Below the pieces are notes generated by a model. The model was not told the DNA's origin, searched no databases, and saw only the letters and a list, made by a program, of their open reading frames with translations. DNA of 64,000 bases from Piliocolobus tephrosceles. Its lineage: Eukaryota; Chordata; Mammalia; Primates; Cercopithecidae. The stretch covers positions 85,641,215-85,705,214 of the forward strand of contig NC_045441.1 of NCBI RefSeq assembly GCF_002776525.5, read 5' to 3'. A program made the position numbers and the translations under genes. Positions 1 through 12,200 of the stretch are shown piece after piece. The stretch's first letter is position 1. The number at the start of each line of letters is the position of its first letter.

Positions 1-525
1 GGTGATTTTAATATATTTGCAAGTTCTTTGATACTCCTTCTCTTAAAAGGTAGAGCCTAATTTCCTTCCCCTTGAATGTGGGCTAAACCTAATGACTCAC
101 TTCTAACAAAGAGAATAAAATGAAGTGACAGTGTATAACTTCAGAAACTAGATCACAGAAGTCATGCGGCTTTTTCTTTGTTCTCTTTCTGTTGGATCTC
201 TGGCCCTGCAAGAGACAGCTGCCATGTAAGGACACTCAGAAAGACCTGTAGAGAGGCCTGTGTGGAAGGAATGGAGGCCTTCTACCAGTAGACACATGAG
301 GAAAACGTCTTGGGGGTGAAACTTTTGGTCCTGGTCAAGCCTCCAGATGACATCAGAGAAAGTCAACAGCTGGACTGCAATCTTTGGAGAGACCTGAGCC
401 AGTACACCCAGCTAAGCTATGCCTGGATTCCTAATCATTAGAAACCATGAGGAAGAATAATAAATGCTTGTTTTAAATGGCTACATTTTGGTGCAATGTG
501 TTAGACAACGGTAGATAATCAATAT
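1..525 (+). mobile_element. MLT1-type MaLR LTR (ERVL-MaLR)
   Basis: An old solitary LTR, cut by the window edge at its 5' side. The body follows the MLT1 pattern: a stretch like 'agctgccatgtaaggacactc' near 218, a 'ctgagccagtacacccagct' segment near 395, then a polyadenylation-type 'aataataaatgcttgtttta' near 456 and the 3' part that normally reads 'ggtaatttgttacacagcaatagataactaata', here 479-525. It is heavily diverged, so it is an ancient mammalian insertion and not an active promoter on this evidence. The exact MLT1 subfamily is not decided. Confidence 0.8.
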
Positions 526-529
526 ACTG

Positions 530-1210
530 GTTTTAGATGGGAACAGGACTTCAGTGCAGGCAGATAAATTAGGAGCCTGCTATAGTTGGTGAGGTTAAAA
601 GTCATGAAGTTCTAGTTTAGGGCAGGTAAAGGTGGGTAGGAGGCAAAATACATAAAAAAGTAGGAGTCAAAAATTTCTCGGACTTAGAGAATGATTAAAT
701 ATGGAGATAGAGGAAGGCGTCTATGTTGATTCCCATGTTTCTGGCTTGGGTAACCGGGGTGAGAGTGTTGCTGATACACTGAGGAGGAGCATATTGGAGA
801 GAGAATGGATTCAGTTTGGGACATCCAGTTTGAATTTTCTGAGATGTCCAGGTGAAATGTCTTGAATAGATGTACCAATGAAGAAATAGGGATTAAGAAA
901 TCATCAGCACAGAGGAGGTAGTTGAGATGATAAACATATATATCATTTAGGGAAAGTATATAGAGTGAGAAAAACAGTTGTCTGAGGAAGCAACCTGGAA
1001 GCAGTGGGCATAAACAGGAAGATATAGAGGAAACTAGAATAGGTAGTGACAGAAACTTGAAAATGTAGACAGAAGGCTTGGTTTTAGGCATTAGATAGGA
1101 AACTGCATTCTCTGACACTGGTGAGAAGGAGGAAAGAAATGGGTGTTCTGGTGAGTTTTGAAGTGGATAGATAATTGGATAATTGAGAGGAATCATTCTT
1201 GATAGTTCTA
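530..1210 (-). mobile_element. L2 LINE remnant, 3' part of the coding region
   Basis: Minus-strand remnant of an L2 (CR1-clade) LINE. Read on the minus strand it holds a decayed piece of the L2 reverse-transcriptase C-terminal region: a peptide with 'CADDFLIPISS' followed by 'LDISENSNWMSQ', matching the family's YADD-like catalytic motif and the later 'LDISxWMxxN' segment. A 170-residue minus-strand frame at 684-1196 survives by chance within it. Interior stops and poor matching outside these motifs show it is dead. It lies just downstream of the MLT1 LTR and may be part of the same ancient L2 as 3010-4840. Confidence 0.7.
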
Positions 1211-3009
1211 GTTTTCCAGATGAAGTAATAGGAGGAAAGATCGCTTGCTATACTTCCCCCACAAATAAGGATGATGCCAGTTGCGTAGAGAGAAAGTCTT
1301 TGGCTATAAGGGGAGAATGAGGAACAAAGTAAGCGAGGACAATTAGGGAATGGATGGGTTGTGCTGAGTGCTCAGTCATGCCTTTGATGTAAGTGATACC
1401 AATATGGAAATATGATGATATATACACTTGGGGAATCTTTCTGTTTCAGATCACCTGGAGCCCTAAACCTGATAACAATCCCATAGATAACAGGTTATCT
1501 ATGCAAGACATACTGAAAGATTGTAAAATTTGTTTTGCAACCCTTAGTTCATCACCTTTTTTGGGTATAGAGAGGAGTTAATATTGATCTAAAAGATACT
1601 GAATAAGAAGTACTCTTTTAGAGAGCATTGGTTTTCTACATGTTCACCCCTTTCTGCACACATAGGGGAGGGGATGCTTTTGTGCATTTTTAGCAAAGTC
1701 AGAGAAAAGCATTTGTGAAAACTACCTGGAAAGCTTGACATGAGTCTTCTAAAGTTTAGGGGACATGGTTAAAAGTTAAGGTTCTGGCTGGAGCTGGCAG
1801 AACAACAAGACAATGTGATGCTTTGGGATCTAGTTGCATCTACCACTGGGGGGGTAAAGGTGTGTTTCCCACACACTGGATGTGTTCCCCCACAAGGGAG
1901 CCAGCCATGGTCTCCTAAAAAAAAAAACCCTGCCCCAGGCAACCACTTGAGATGAGGTGGTATCTGGACGAAAGACACTGCTATATCTAGAAAATTATAA
2001 ATGTTCTTACTGCAAAGAGAGGGGAAGTTAGGCAAGAAGACAATATAAACATGCCCCATAAGTCACCTTTGGATATGTATTATGCACAGAAGGAAGTGAT
2101 GGAAGGTCACAACTGTGCCTGTCAAGATAGACTTTTATTGCCCATGTATCTCTTTTCTCAATATTCCCAATTGTGGAGGGGCCAAAGCAGTATCTATGGA
2201 AAAAGGGAGAAGGCAAAGTGGGGAAAGATGCTAGTTTTAATCCCTTCTCCACTACAGGCCTCCTAAGGGTCAATAGTCCTGATCTGGAGAAAAACAAAAA
2301 CAAAAAAATTTTACATTTGCCTAACTGATTTCCCACTAGACTAGACTGGATACTCTTTAGAATGGAGTGACTTTTTATCACCTGAGATTAATTTATGTGA
2401 CCTGGCTGAGTTTTTATTCAGGAGTAGAAAAAAATAAAATAGTGGAAGCAACAATAAAAATAAAACCCCTAGAGAAGTGACAGCAACAGGCAAATTAGTT
2501 TCTTTTTGAGTTGAACCTGTTTAATAAAGAATAATGTGGGCTTCTTTATGGTTGGTTGGTTTCCAATAGCGCTACACTGACTGGATGTCCAATGGAGCTT
2601 TTTAATGTTAAGGTCGGTAAACGGATAAGGAGACTGGGGAATTAAAGTCCCAGTAGAACTATGGTTCAGATAATTAAGGATAAAATTTAGGTTGAGTAAA
2701 GAATCAAATGATGTGAGGTCAAAGCAGGACTAATTATCTGAGAGAATTGAATCAAGGGTTGGAATGCCCAGGTAGCAGTTGACATGAGAACCAGAAAGTG
2801 AGATAATCAAAAGCACTGGAGGTTGTGGTCAGATCTCTAGATTAAAGCAATTTCCAAGGTTGACACATTCTAAATTCTATCAAATAACTTTATATAATTC
2901 ATTTCAGTAGATATTAATAGATATGTGGTGAGTAAGATGGTGGAACCTACTCATAAGTAGCTTGTTGGGAATACATATGCCTTTTATTGGAAACAAAACA
3001 TGGGCACAG
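1211..3009. other. Unassigned intergenic DNA
   Basis: No gene, exon or named repeat recognised. Short frames on both strands (for example the minus frames at 1769-2381) have no family features I can identify. The stretch around 1770-2330 has a moderately low-complexity texture that could be an old LTR or retroviral internal fragment, but I could not match it. Confidence 0.5.
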
Positions 3010-4840
3010 AAATTGGTAAATAAAATCATTGAGAGACATTCAATATTGTACTTTTACTATGTGCTAGATGCTGTGCTAACTTCAGGGTACAAAGAATGAA
3101 AGAGAATAGTTACTTATCCTTGAATATTGAAACTTTGACAGAAAGGACAAACATCCAAACCATATTAGAGTCATACATAGAAATACATAATTACCATTCA
3201 CTGAGGTAAGTAGGGCTATTAAAATGGTTGCAGAAATATATGGAAGAGCACATCTATGAAACTGGGGAAAACAAAAAACTTATCTCGGATTAGGTGGCAT
3301 GGTGTCAGGCACCTGTAGTGCCAGTTGCTCAGGAGGCTGAGGCAAGAGAATCACTTGAACCTGGGAGGCAGAGGTTGCAGTGAGCGGAGATCGTGCCGTT
3401 GCACTTCAGCCTGGGAGACAGAATAAGACTGTCTCCAAAACAAACTAACAAAAAATATTTCATATTTCAGTTAGTAGTTCAAACATATTTCATGAAAGCT
3501 ACATTTGAGATAAACCTTCAAGGACAAGCAGGATTTTTGAAGGAATTGATAGGAGAGAGTATACCTTGTCTTGGACGTACTATAAACAACATCTAAAGGT
3601 CAAGAAAACACAGTGTATCTTCTAAGAATAGAGAGTTGTCCAGCTTTCAGTTTAGAGAATGTGTAAGAAATTAGAAGATGAGCCTGAAAATGTAAATTAG
3701 AGCCACCCAGTGAAGGAGCTTAAAAGCCTGAATGATAAATTGGCAACTATGAAGGTTTTAAGCAGAGGAAAAACAAATTTAGAGTGGAAGCCTAGGAAGA
3801 TTGATCTGATTGATGTGTACAAGATGATTAAGATGAAAAACACAAAAGGAAATCAGTCAATTAGAGATTCCAGTAATACAACAGTCAAGAAATCAAGTTC
3901 TGAAGCAAGATGGTGAATGTGAGGATTGAAAAGAGGAGAGGATTCAAAATGCCATTTGGAAATGGAACCAGTTGGATTTGTGGACTCGAGATGTGCAGGC
4001 AGAAATTCTTTTGGCATTCCAAGGTCATGTTCCTGGATGTATAAGAAAATGAGAGTCCCATTAAAAGACATAAGAAATTGCCGGACAGGGGTTTGGAAAT
4101 GTGAACTTGGAATTTGGGAAGATGATTAGAGGTAGAGCACTAGCTGTTACCTACTTAGATGTTGATAGATGTAGCCACATGAGTAGGAAAGATTCCTGTC
4201 TGAGTTTATCATGAGTTCTTTACCCTATTTGAGTTATGAACTCTTTTGTGAATATGATGAGAGTTATGCATTTCCTTGCCAGAAAAATGTGCAAACACAC
4301 AGGCACAAATTTTTGTAGGCCTTAGTTTAAAATATCTTGGTATCAAAAGAAAAGAGAGCTGACAAAAGAACATTGTAAAATACTTACAGTAAGGAAACAG
4401 AATTAGGAAAAGATGACACAGTGATAGAAAACAAACCAGGGTAATGAGGGTGCTTTAGAAGATGCTTTGAAATATTTAGAGCTACAGAGTGTTTCAAGTG
4501 TCTGAGAACTGAGGAGAAGTTGTTGGATTTGGTGATCACTAGATTTGGAATGTGTTACTGATCTAGGACTAGGAAAATATTCAGTAGTCTGGTGGGGACA
4601 GAAATGAAACTACAGAGGGCATTAAGGAGTAAACAGATTGTGAGACTAAGTTGAGATACTACATTGAGAGACTAAGTATATTCTGTTCTTAAGCTTAATC
4701 ATAAAGGTAAGAAGATTTGAAGGAATATGCAGTCTTGGGAAGATTTTTTTTACATAATTAAAATATTGGGCATGTTTTTAGACAGAAGAGAGGGACTTGG
4801 AGCAAAATATATAAAAGAAAATACTTGTTGCGAAATGTCA
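3010..4840 (-). mobile_element. Long L2 LINE remnant, interrupted by an Alu fragment
   Basis: The plus strand at 3045-3090 reads like the reverse complement of the L2 3' end ('tactatgtgctagatgctgtgcta'-type). The sequence then runs through the L2 3' region (3480-3560), resumes after an Alu fragment, and reaches the reverse-transcriptase region near 4440-4800. There the reverse complement resembles the part encoding the 'YRPISLL...LLxPLQSGFxxxHST' core of L2 RT. All frames are broken. This is an old mammal-wide LINE, and the length (about 1.7 kb without the Alu) is above average for L2 in primates. Confidence 0.65.
3285..3459 (+). mobile_element. Alu 3' half
   Basis: Starts at the A-rich linker/right-arm side of an Alu ('ggtggcatggtgtcaggcac') and includes 'gaggctgaggcaagagaatc', the 'ttgaacctgggaggcagagg' segment, and 'cagcctgggagacagaataag' before an A-rich tail. 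The left arm is missing. It sits inside the minus-strand L2. Confidence 0.9.
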
Positions 4841-5159
4841 GTTATTATTTTCACATTCAGTGTTACTACCAACTATGGTTGTACTTTTGGAAAACAAAAT
4901 ACTCTCTTATACAATGAAGACAGGAACTCATAGCTAAGTCTTAAAAGGATTTACTTGTGAGATATAAGAAAACATTGAAAAATAGTACTGTGTGAAGAGG
5001 AGACAAATGTGAAGATTTTCCAGTCTTAAATCTGGCTGAAATCTTGTCACAGAAAAAGAGACATGATTATGGACATTGCTGAGCAGAGGCACTCTTGATA
5101 GCAGAAGCTAAGTATTGTGTTTCAGAGTTTTTAACACCTGATCTTTCCCTAGTTCTTAG
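4841..5159. other. Unassigned spacer
   Basis: AT-rich sequence between the L2 remnant and a DNA transposon. I see no gene, RNA or named repeat. Confidence 0.5.
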
Positions 5160-5330
5160 TGTGGTGTTTCTCAATTGGCTGTCCCCTGGAATCATGTGAG
5201 AAGATTTGAAAAGTATTGATGACTGGGCCCCAGCCCTAGTGATTCTGATTTAATTGGAGTGGGGTGAGGTGTGGGCATGGAAAGTTTTTAAAGATGATGT
5301 TATGTGCAGCCAATGTAGAGAACCACTGTT
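5160..5330 (+). mobile_element. MER5A-like non-autonomous hAT-Charlie transposon
   Basis: Terminal inverted repeats are visible: 'tggtgtttctcaa' at the left and 'agaaccactg' at the right, diverged forms of the MER5 CAGTGGTTCTCAA termini. Internal landmarks fit the family: 'actgggccccagccc', 'gattctgatttaattgg', and 'ttatgtgcagcca'. It is short and non-coding and would have needed an hAT transposase in trans. Long extinct in primates. Confidence 0.85.
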
Positions 5331-8300
5331 TTAGCACATTCACTTTGGGCTTCGATTTGATTACACATTCCATCTAGTTAGTTTCTGTAGGTTGCCTGAA
5401 GAAGACATGGTCACCAGCCAAAGTCTTGAGTCTTAGATGACTCCATGGAGAAATACTTACTATCTTGAAATAGTAAGACAGGAACTTTGCATTTATTTCT
5501 CCTTTTAAACAGCTTAATCCAGACTTTTCACCCAGTTATGAGAAAGCGAACCCTAGCAGGAGCTTATTCTCTGGACATTTGTAAATTTCATGCCCAAGGG
5601 AAATCTAAGGATAAAGCGAGACTCCCAGAAGATAGCCTTCCTCCCATTTCTAAAATCAACACCTGATGATCAAACAAGCTGCAGAGAAAAGGACAATAGT
5701 TTGCTTTTGGTTGGGTAGACAGTCTATGCATGGCAGGTGGGAATGAGCCTCTTCCTCAGTGACAGTTACTCTTCCAGGGTAGGAGCAGTCAGCTCAATTC
5801 TATTTTCAGAATATATTTTTAGGGTAAGTCTGTATTAGGCAGTAATTCACTTCCCTCTTCTCCTTCCCTCCAAGTTGCCCTGTTCTCCAAAGACAGGGTC
5901 ATTAGAAAGTGTGAGAATTGCCCTAGGATTATATGAAGTTGTGGTAGCTGAAGAGAATGCCTCATTAGCATGTGAGAGAAAAGCCCAAACAACACCATCA
6001 AAGGGTATTAAATCAGTCCAATGGGGTGGAGAGAGGGGGTGGTTAGAATTAATTTAAATCACTTTAAAGCCAGTGTGAATGAAAGAATAATTATTTCCCT
6101 AGTAGTTATTTGGCCTGCAAGTGAGTGAATGTATGTACGTTTTCATGTGAATACAGACTTGATTACCTAAATTTGTTCATAATGATGGCCTAAATAATAA
6201 AAAAAAATTTGACATTTCAGCTGTTCTTTGGAAACCAGAAGAATCCTAAGGAAGCAGGGCAGGCTAAGGAGAATATCTGAAACAGTTTATTATAACACGC
6301 TACTGTTACTAGCGTCGTAACAATTGAAATAATGAAGATACTCAAAAACAGAGCAACGAGATTAGGCACACCTGAGTTAAGAATCTAATGAAATCACTTT
6401 TAATTTGTATCCGTAAACTGGACAAAAGTTTCCCACCAAACAGGGTCAGACTTGCAGGAGACTGGGGTGGAAGTGGGTAGGACGGAGAGCGGGAGAGAAC
6501 TTTGATTAGCTACCCAAAATCTCCCTTTAAGTCAACAGTTTGGCTCCCTCCAGTGTCTGCTTAAAGAGCCGTCTGTTCATTGAGTGGGTGAAAGTGACTA
6601 GAAGGCTTGGTAGGTAATTGTATTGGCTTGCAACCCAAAAGAAATGCCAGCTGGTATTACAGGATTTTGTGCCTTTGTGCACCAACCAGCATTTCTCAAG
6701 AGTACACCATTAGAAGAGCCGAAAAGGTTCTTCAAAATTTCCTGGAGGTTGGGCCCAAGCAGAGGTGACTAATATAAAAGATTGGGGCCAATGCACAAGA
6801 ATGATTGTTAGCCCTATTATGCTCTATTGCTACAGTTATGCTCTATTGCTAGAGCATACTCAGTTTTACCTTTGCTGTCCATCCCCACTCTAGGGAATAT
6901 CTTGAGAACAAAATAATGCAGTGTGAACCCCCATTCTTCTCAAGAGTAGCTGGAATATGATGCTGTGACTATGTTGAAAACTTAGTAGAGAGATAATATG
7001 AGTAAAAGCTTTGCTTAGTGTTTATTGTAATAGCCTTACTCTACTTGATAAAATCAGAAAAATGCAGAGCTAAAAAACAATTCTAAAGGATAAATTGAGA
7101 TTCTTACTGTGATATACAATTTTATTTCTTAACTAAAAGCAAAGCAATCAATATATAATACCATATATCTTAAGCCACAGGTATTTCCCTTCTCTCTGCT
7201 TTAGGGACCTGGTGAATCATCCACTATTCTATGCCCTTAATTCTGTAACAATCTGGGCCAGTCAGGCAACTCTATTATTTAGGTCAGGTATGCAAGTACT
7301 GCATTGTTAGTTACCTGGTTTATGTAGAACATCAGTCATTTTACAAAATAATTTGCAGGGATTTTGACACTTGCAATAGAGAAGATCCACAAGTCTTTGA
7401 TAAATTGCTTCCTGCTGCTTCCTTCCTGTCAGAGGTACTGAGCTCGAAAATGAGATCAAACTTCCGGAAAGAAATATGCTTTATATAAATGTTCCTACTC
7501 ATATTATTTCATAGTCGCCTATGACAACCTTAGCGTCAAAGATTTATTCTGGGTAGTTAAGTTATACAACAAAGTATCTGATGTAAATTTTGGCAAGAAA
7601 TTCACTAACTGGATAACTTGCCAGGAACAGGTATCCATATGGGATAAACAGAAGTCATGAGAATAGGTAAGAACCTGCTCACCAGGGGCTGCATCTCGAA
7701 TTAGTTTCCTAATTTGTCCAAACAAAATATCATTAATCTCATCAGTGCCTCAATCTATCTTTTTAGTAAGATGTGCTTCATAAACAAGCCAATTTTCTTA
7801 TTAAAAAAAAAATAGCTAGTTTGGATCCTACAATTCCTTAGGAAAAAAAAAAAAAGGTTCTGAAACTTGAAGAACTCTTTGGAGAATCTGAATAATGAAA
7901 ACAAATAAACAATAAAAACATCTGGCTTTAAAAGACCAAGTTCTGTTTCATGTAACTTTCAGAGAGGGATAGCTACTTTTAAAGATAAAATCCCTTACAT
8001 AACATCACTCAGGTTTTAGTTGATAAAATACCATAAACACATTCATGATTCCACATATTCGTTCTAAAAGACTATTTTATCTTTAAGGTTAAGTGTGTTA
8101 ATCCTGAAAAAGGTGATACTTTGTAGATGAAGTCAAGTTTTTGGCTGTTAAAAAGGCAACATGGTTTCTTGAAGTATCATTCTATTTGCTTCTATGAGTA
8201 AGCTATTTTCTGAAGTTAATATTGAGAAAAGGGAAGCTAATCAGGTCATTTTCTGTAGTGAGATACAACATTTTTTCCCTCTGTAAAATGGGTTATTCCA

Positions 8301-9069
8301 AAAATTTTATCCTAGATTCTTCTGCTTATTAAGTGAAGCTTAAAACCTCTAAAGGATTATTTGACTTTCAATAGCTCATGCTTTTGTTAAAATGCATTTC
8401 AACTTGCTCCTGTAATTAAGATTAACATCTTATTTCTAACTTCATGACTCTCAGAAAGTTATGATTACAATATAACTTAGATAAAAATGATTAGAGGGTA
8501 AGAATATTCACAAAATGTGAATGACAGAAAATGTGTCTAACAGCCCACATTATTGTGTAGTCCTAAAACTTGTTCTTCCTAAGATTTTGCCTAATATAAG
8601 TAAACGTCTGACACTCTGAGTTAACATTTAAAAATATGCTTTAGTTTCATAATCACTGCAGTGCAGAAGTTATTAAAGCTACAACAGTTCAGCATAAAAG
8701 AAGCCAGGAAATTTTCTGCATTATTTGGCTTCCTTATAACACATGATAATTTATATAAAATTCTCATTTTCTTACTTTTAGATCACACATAGAATCTTCA
8801 TAAACAGAAGAAGTATAACATATGGTTTTTAGAGAAGACTACAATATGCATAGCAGGATCTATAAGGAAAATTCCATAAAAATAAGTAGAAAGCATTTGA
8901 TTAATGGATATATTTTAATATCCACATGGGATTATGAAAGAGTTGAATTAATGAGATTGATAGTAAGATATTGTTACTACTAGGGCAAAGAAAAAGACAT
9001 TTATGCCAGTGGATATTACTCTAGGTGCAGATTTGGTTTAGCATTGGTAGAATTCAGTTTATATTTAAT
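5331..9069. other. Unassigned AT-rich intergenic DNA
   Basis: No gene or confidently named repeat. Features worth knowing: a 19-bp tandem duplication at 6817-6854, homopolymer A runs near 7802 and 7842, and a non-repetitive block around 6370-6760 that differs in texture from its surroundings and could be conserved non-coding sequence (not testable here). Confidence 0.5.
6817..6854. repeat. 19-bp tandem duplication
   Basis: Two adjacent 19-base units beginning 'ttatgctctattgcta' and differing only at the third-last base (cag versus gag). A simple replication-slippage-type duplication; no coding consequence. Confidence 0.9.
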
Positions 9070-9290
9070 GAGCACCTATCAAGGGCCAGAGCCTAGTCAG
9101 TACTTCTGTAGTTCATATTACAAATATATTTTTATACTTATATTTTCACGTGAGCAACATTGTGAGGTAGATAGCACATTGAAGTCTGGAGAACTTTAAT
9201 ATGACTTTCAGGATAGTATAGCTTATAAGTGATAGAATTGAGATTCATAACACGTTCTCCCAGAGCACGTGCGATGTTCATCTACTTTAC
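9070..9290 (-). mobile_element. MIR-like SINE, degraded
   Basis: Reads as the reverse complement of MIR: 'gagcacctatcaagggccag', then 'cattgtgaggtagata', then a region like 'cttataagtgatagaattga' where MIR has 'gctagtaagtggcagagc'. Heavily diverged; could include a little L2 at its left side. Confidence 0.5.
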
Positions 9291-10219
9291 CTCATTTTCA
9301 AATATATTCAATTTGGTAACAGTGGAATAAAACAGAACTAAAAGAATAGATTTCTTTATGTAGCAGGTAATAGTTTGACTAATAAACTGTATCTCTCTAA
9401 GCAGACTTTCACAGCTACTACAATCAATAATGATAGCTAGAATAAAATTATTGTATTGCAAGACTAAAATTTATCTTAGCTATCCTCAGAATTGAGAAAA
9501 AGAAACAAGAAAGTTCATCTTTATAATATCTTAAAAGCAATCTCCTCACTGGTGTTTGAATAATGCTGGCCAGAACTTCTCAAGTTTGTTTGTCACTACC
9601 CTTGAGGCCTAGGAGGTTTAATTAAGAGTGAAATTAATGATATGTTTGACTTTGGGTTTACTAGCACACGTGTCAAGAGGAGGCGGGTATGTAGTTGAAT
9701 CTTGCAGTTGTGTTGGTGAATCACCCTCTATGGGCTTCTCAGCCAAACATAACCATCATCTGCTTGCACCAGCGTTGTGCAAGCTGTACTGGGTAGAGAA
9801 AATTCTGTCATCTCTTTTGGATGAGCCTAGTGTAGCTTCTGAATGGATTCTTTGTTACAAAATCCCTAGGATACAATAGAAATTCATCAACACTTGGCCT
9901 GTTTTTCTTAGTGTGTTAAAAACAATTGAGATAAACAATGTCTAGAATCTGAACTTTACTTCTGACACATAAATAATTTTGAGCTTTCCCTAAAAGGAAG
10001 GATATATTGACATAATAGTAGACACTCAAAATAAATCCTTATTATTGAGTCCTCAATTGATTTATTATATATGTCCTGAGCAACTGTAAACACATCAAGA
10101 TGGTATTTAATATTTCTAACCCATATACCAAGTCCTTGCAATTTTTAACTACTAAAATTTTTCTTTATTCACCTGTTATTTCAATGTCTGCCATCTTTGT
10201 CTAAGCTACCATCTTTTGT
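9291..10219. other. Unassigned spacer
   Basis: No gene or recognised repeat. A plus-strand frame at 9628-9879 (83 codons) starts with a hydrophobic run but has no promoter, splice or homology support and is treated as chance. Confidence 0.5.
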
Positions 10220-10835
10220 AGACAATACAAAAAATTCCCATAACTGGTCTACCTGGTCCATTCTGAACCTTCAACCCCCATCATTCTCCATCATTCTCCA
10301 TATTCCAGTGAGGGTCTTTTTTTATTAAAAAAAATATGGATGCTCTCATTTCTGCTGTAAGTACCAAAATGATTTTCTCTTGTTCTTGGATAAGAACAAC
10401 CCTTGACATAATATAGTGTTGCTCACTGTTCTCAAGGTTCCAAGCCACATTGAACTTTCAGTTGCTCATACGTGCCATTATCTCTTCTTTCACAGTATCT
10501 GTGCTCATTTCACTGAATACAGCTTGATTTCTTTTTCTTCACTTAGTTTGTTCATCCTCTAGTTGTCATTTTTCCCATGAAAACCTGATGTCTCTGATAT
10601 CAAACTCCTTATTTTATGTTCCCACAACATTATCTCTTAATTTTAGCATGTATCGTAAGTTTAATTTAATATTTCTTTGAGCCATATGATTATTCTGTCT
10701 CCCTCACAAGATGATGAGCTTGGGCAGGTAGTTAAGTGGCTTACCATTGCTCCGAGCCTAAAATCTTACAAACTTCTTAATGTATCTAAAGTCTTCTGAT
10801 CTGCCCCTAAGACTACTTCTTCAGTCTCATCTCCA
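10220..10835 (+). mobile_element. L2 LINE remnant
   Basis: Sense-strand L2 3' region. Landmarks, all diverged: 'caagccacattgaactttca' (family 'agccacactggcc'), 'tctgtctccctcacaagatg' near 10700 (family 'tctgtctcccccactagaatg'), and repeated pyrimidine-rich segments. Ends before an A-rich tract at 10836-10856. Boundaries are loose. Confidence 0.5.
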
Positions 10836-10856
10836 AAAAAAAAAAAAAAAAAAAAG
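10836..10856. repeat. Poly(A) tract
   Basis: Run of about 20 A residues, possibly the tail of a small decayed retroposon whose body I cannot identify. Confidence 0.9.
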
Positions 10857-11089
10857 ACATAATTCAGTTGAATTTAATAAATAATTATAGATTCTCTTTT
10901 GACCCAAGTTTTCCTGCAGAATCCATTGGTTTGCCACAATTAGTGCAAAACTACACAAATTAGTAGTCACTATTTCTACTTAGAATCCAGTTTTCTCAGT
11001 TACCTCCAAACAGCTTGCCTCCTCACTACATAGCAACTTCCAATGGCTTACAAGATGTTAAAGACATTGATCACCTCAGTTTTTGGAAT

Positions 11090-11270
11090 CAAGATTCTAA
11101 ATGCCTGATATCATCAATTTTCTCATCTAACTTGCCCTCCGCAGCATCAGTAGAGTTCACCACTGCCTTGTTCTGGGAAAACTTTCTTCTCTTTATTTGC
11201 ATGATGCCACTTTCTCTTGGCCTGCCTTTTACCTCATTGGCCACTACTGTTTCTTTGGATTGTAACTTCT
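11090..11270 (+). mobile_element. L2 LINE fragment, RT region
   Basis: Resembles the L2 segment encoding the reverse-transcriptase 'FDTVDHSLLL...SYLSGR' part: 'agagttcaccactgccttgt', then 'ctctcttggcctgcc'-like sequence. Weakly supported and full of substitutions. Confidence 0.4.
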
Positions 11271-11280
11271 AGGCATAACT

Positions 11281-12084
11281 ATAAGTAGAAGTACCTAGCG
11301 CTCAGCTTGAGATTCTCTATTCTCATGTATACCCTGAGAGATCTAGTAAAATGGTCTCTGCTACTAGATAATAGTTTATAAATAATTTTGAATTTCTAGT
11401 GAAAGGTCATTCAGGATTTGCAAAAAAATTTCATATTCATTAATTGTATTAAGATATATTTCTTTATACTGGCCTCAAATTTGGGGCAGTTTTTAAAAAA
11501 TTTAATGTGCTGCTTTAACTCATCAGAGAAAAGACTACAAGAGAAATAAGCTATAGCAAAAAAAAATCTAAATGGAAAAGTTCACTTTAAAAACTCATGC
11601 TACATTTGGTGGCTCTCATCAGTATTTGGGATTAGCTATGCTGATGCTAAAGAATAAAGGCATGGATACACAAAAGTTTGAACATGTTTGGAAAAATTAC
11701 TAAAGAAGGTTGTGTTTCATATGAAGTTCATATCTTCAGAAATTGATCTCTGAAAGTTAAGTATTAAGGAGATGTATTACAGGCAATATCACAAAAATAT
11801 TTGGTTACATGAGAAAAATGTTTGAGCCAATGACTGACATTACAAGACTCTTATAAATATGCAGACCTTAGATATACATAAAACCAAATATTAGAATAAT
11901 TTATTATCTCTGAAATTTATTAATTTCCTCTTGGTGATAGAAAGGCAAACACTATAGAAGTATATTAAAATTTTATCACTGAACTATGGCAATATGCTCT
12001 GCTCATTATAATCTAATAAATATTTATTGAGGGTTCGTTGTATCCAAGGTCTTTATTCCTTCATTCTTTCTTCTATTATTTTAC
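11281..12084. other. Unassigned AT-rich spacer
   Basis: Nothing recognisable beyond short A and T runs. Confidence 0.5.
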
Positions 12085-12200
12085 TTATTCATTCAACAGT
12101 CATTATTTTTAAGGCACCATTATATATTCCAGTGATAAATAAATGACCAAGACTTGGCTATTCTTGCAGTAAATGTACAGAGGTTAATAAGATATCTTTC
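12085..12200 (-). mobile_element. L2 3' end fragment
   Basis: Begins 'ttattcattcaacagtcatt' and continues through a sequence like 'attccagtgataaataaatgaccaagac', the reverse complement of the L2 3' terminus. Short and diverged. Confidence 0.5.

Noticed and set aside
684..1196. 170-codon minus-strand frame
   Set aside because: It is a remnant of the L2 reverse transcriptase with decayed surroundings, not a host gene.
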